A stretch of DNA of 52,072 bases from Bacillus suaedaesalsae (GTDB taxonomy: Bacteria; Bacillota; Bacilli; Bacillales; SA4). Location: contig NZ_JAFELM010000017.1 in assembly GCF_016890225.1 (NCBI RefSeq), positions 1-52,072 of the forward strand. Direction: 5' to 3'. Shown in pieces: positions 51,950-52,072 of this stretch; within the stretch, counting starts at the first letter, position 1; every line of letters starts with the position of its first letter. A program made the position numbers and the translations under genes. Below the pieces are notes generated by a model. It did no database searches, was not told the origin of the DNA, and was given only the letters and a program-made list of their open reading frames with translations.

Positions 51950-52072
51950 ACTCCAAAATTTAACTAAAATACAACTTTATCCCATGTTATTAAAGTCTAT
52001 TAAATATGGATGACTATGAAATCGTGAGAAAAAACGAGAAATCGAGAGATTTACCTTTCTATATAGAGGGAG

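Larger units (their letters stand above)
50235..52072 (+). mobile_element. IS110-family insertion sequence, right copy (outer limits not defined)
   Basis: Exact copy of 1-1838. On this side it follows, and partly encodes the end of, the third Z1/MORC operon gene. The window stops in the core of the palindromic cassette repeat that in the left copy continues to 1848. Confidence 0.75.

Noticed and set aside
1-52072. Plasmid interpretation from terminal redundancy alone
   Set aside because: No replication initiator, partition or mobilisation genes were recognised, so circularity is reported only as one of two options.

Overview
The window reads as a low-GC Firmicute of the family Bacillaceae. 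Ribosome binding sites are strong GGAGG types, TTG and GTG starts are frequent, and rho-independent terminators follow most transcription units. Many genes resemble Bacillus genes: tatA/tatC with a Tat-exported phosphatase, a YqiG-like flavin oxidoreductase, a YfmS-like soluble chemoreceptor, a DUF1836 protein and a BsuMI/LlaJI-like restriction system. No rRNA, tRNA or CRISPR array was seen.

Both ends carry the same 1838 bp: bases 1-1838 equal 50235-52072. This block holds an IS110-family transposase gene and a structured 3' non-coding region that could encode its bridge RNA. Either the sequence closes on itself as a circle of about 50.2 kb, or two copies of the element bound a chromosomal segment. 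No plasmid initiator gene was recognised, so the window alone does not decide.

Layout. 1.8-5.1 kb: small cassettes (membrane proteins, a colicin-type immunity protein, a zinc-binding protein, a secreted protein) separated by six copies of a short palindromic repeat. 5.2-15.5 kb: accessory metabolic and stress genes (four VOC proteins, two GNAT acetyltransferases, a YdeI-like protein, a formyl-THF cyclo-ligase-like protein, a chemoreceptor). Among them is an MFS efflux gene behind an ErmD-like ribosome-stalling leader peptide and an attenuator. 15.8-24.2 kb: a large secreted M36 metalloprotease, a VOC gene under a possible LexA-controlled promoter, an old-yellow-enzyme-like oxidoreductase, a RidA/threonine-synthase-like pair, a DUF1836 regulator and a GDSL hydrolase. 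25.7-28.5 kb: a DnaD-like/DnaB-like/unknown replication module. 28.5-31.1 kb: phoX-like, tatA and tatC, with Pho-box-like half-sites upstream.

32-50 kb is a defence and nuclease island: an intact Mrr endonuclease and a decayed paralogue, a nuclease lipoprotein, an HNH endonuclease, a SIR2-domain relic, and an LlaJI-type restriction-modification operon (two cytosine-5 methyltransferases, McrB-like AAA+ motor, PD-(D/E)XK nuclease) on the minus strand. Divergent from it on the plus strand is a Z1-ATPase / MORC-type GHKL ATPase operon. A 48-residue zinc-ribbon peptide lies between the two. The plus-strand operon runs straight into the IS110 copy, so its distal genes may have been cut off.
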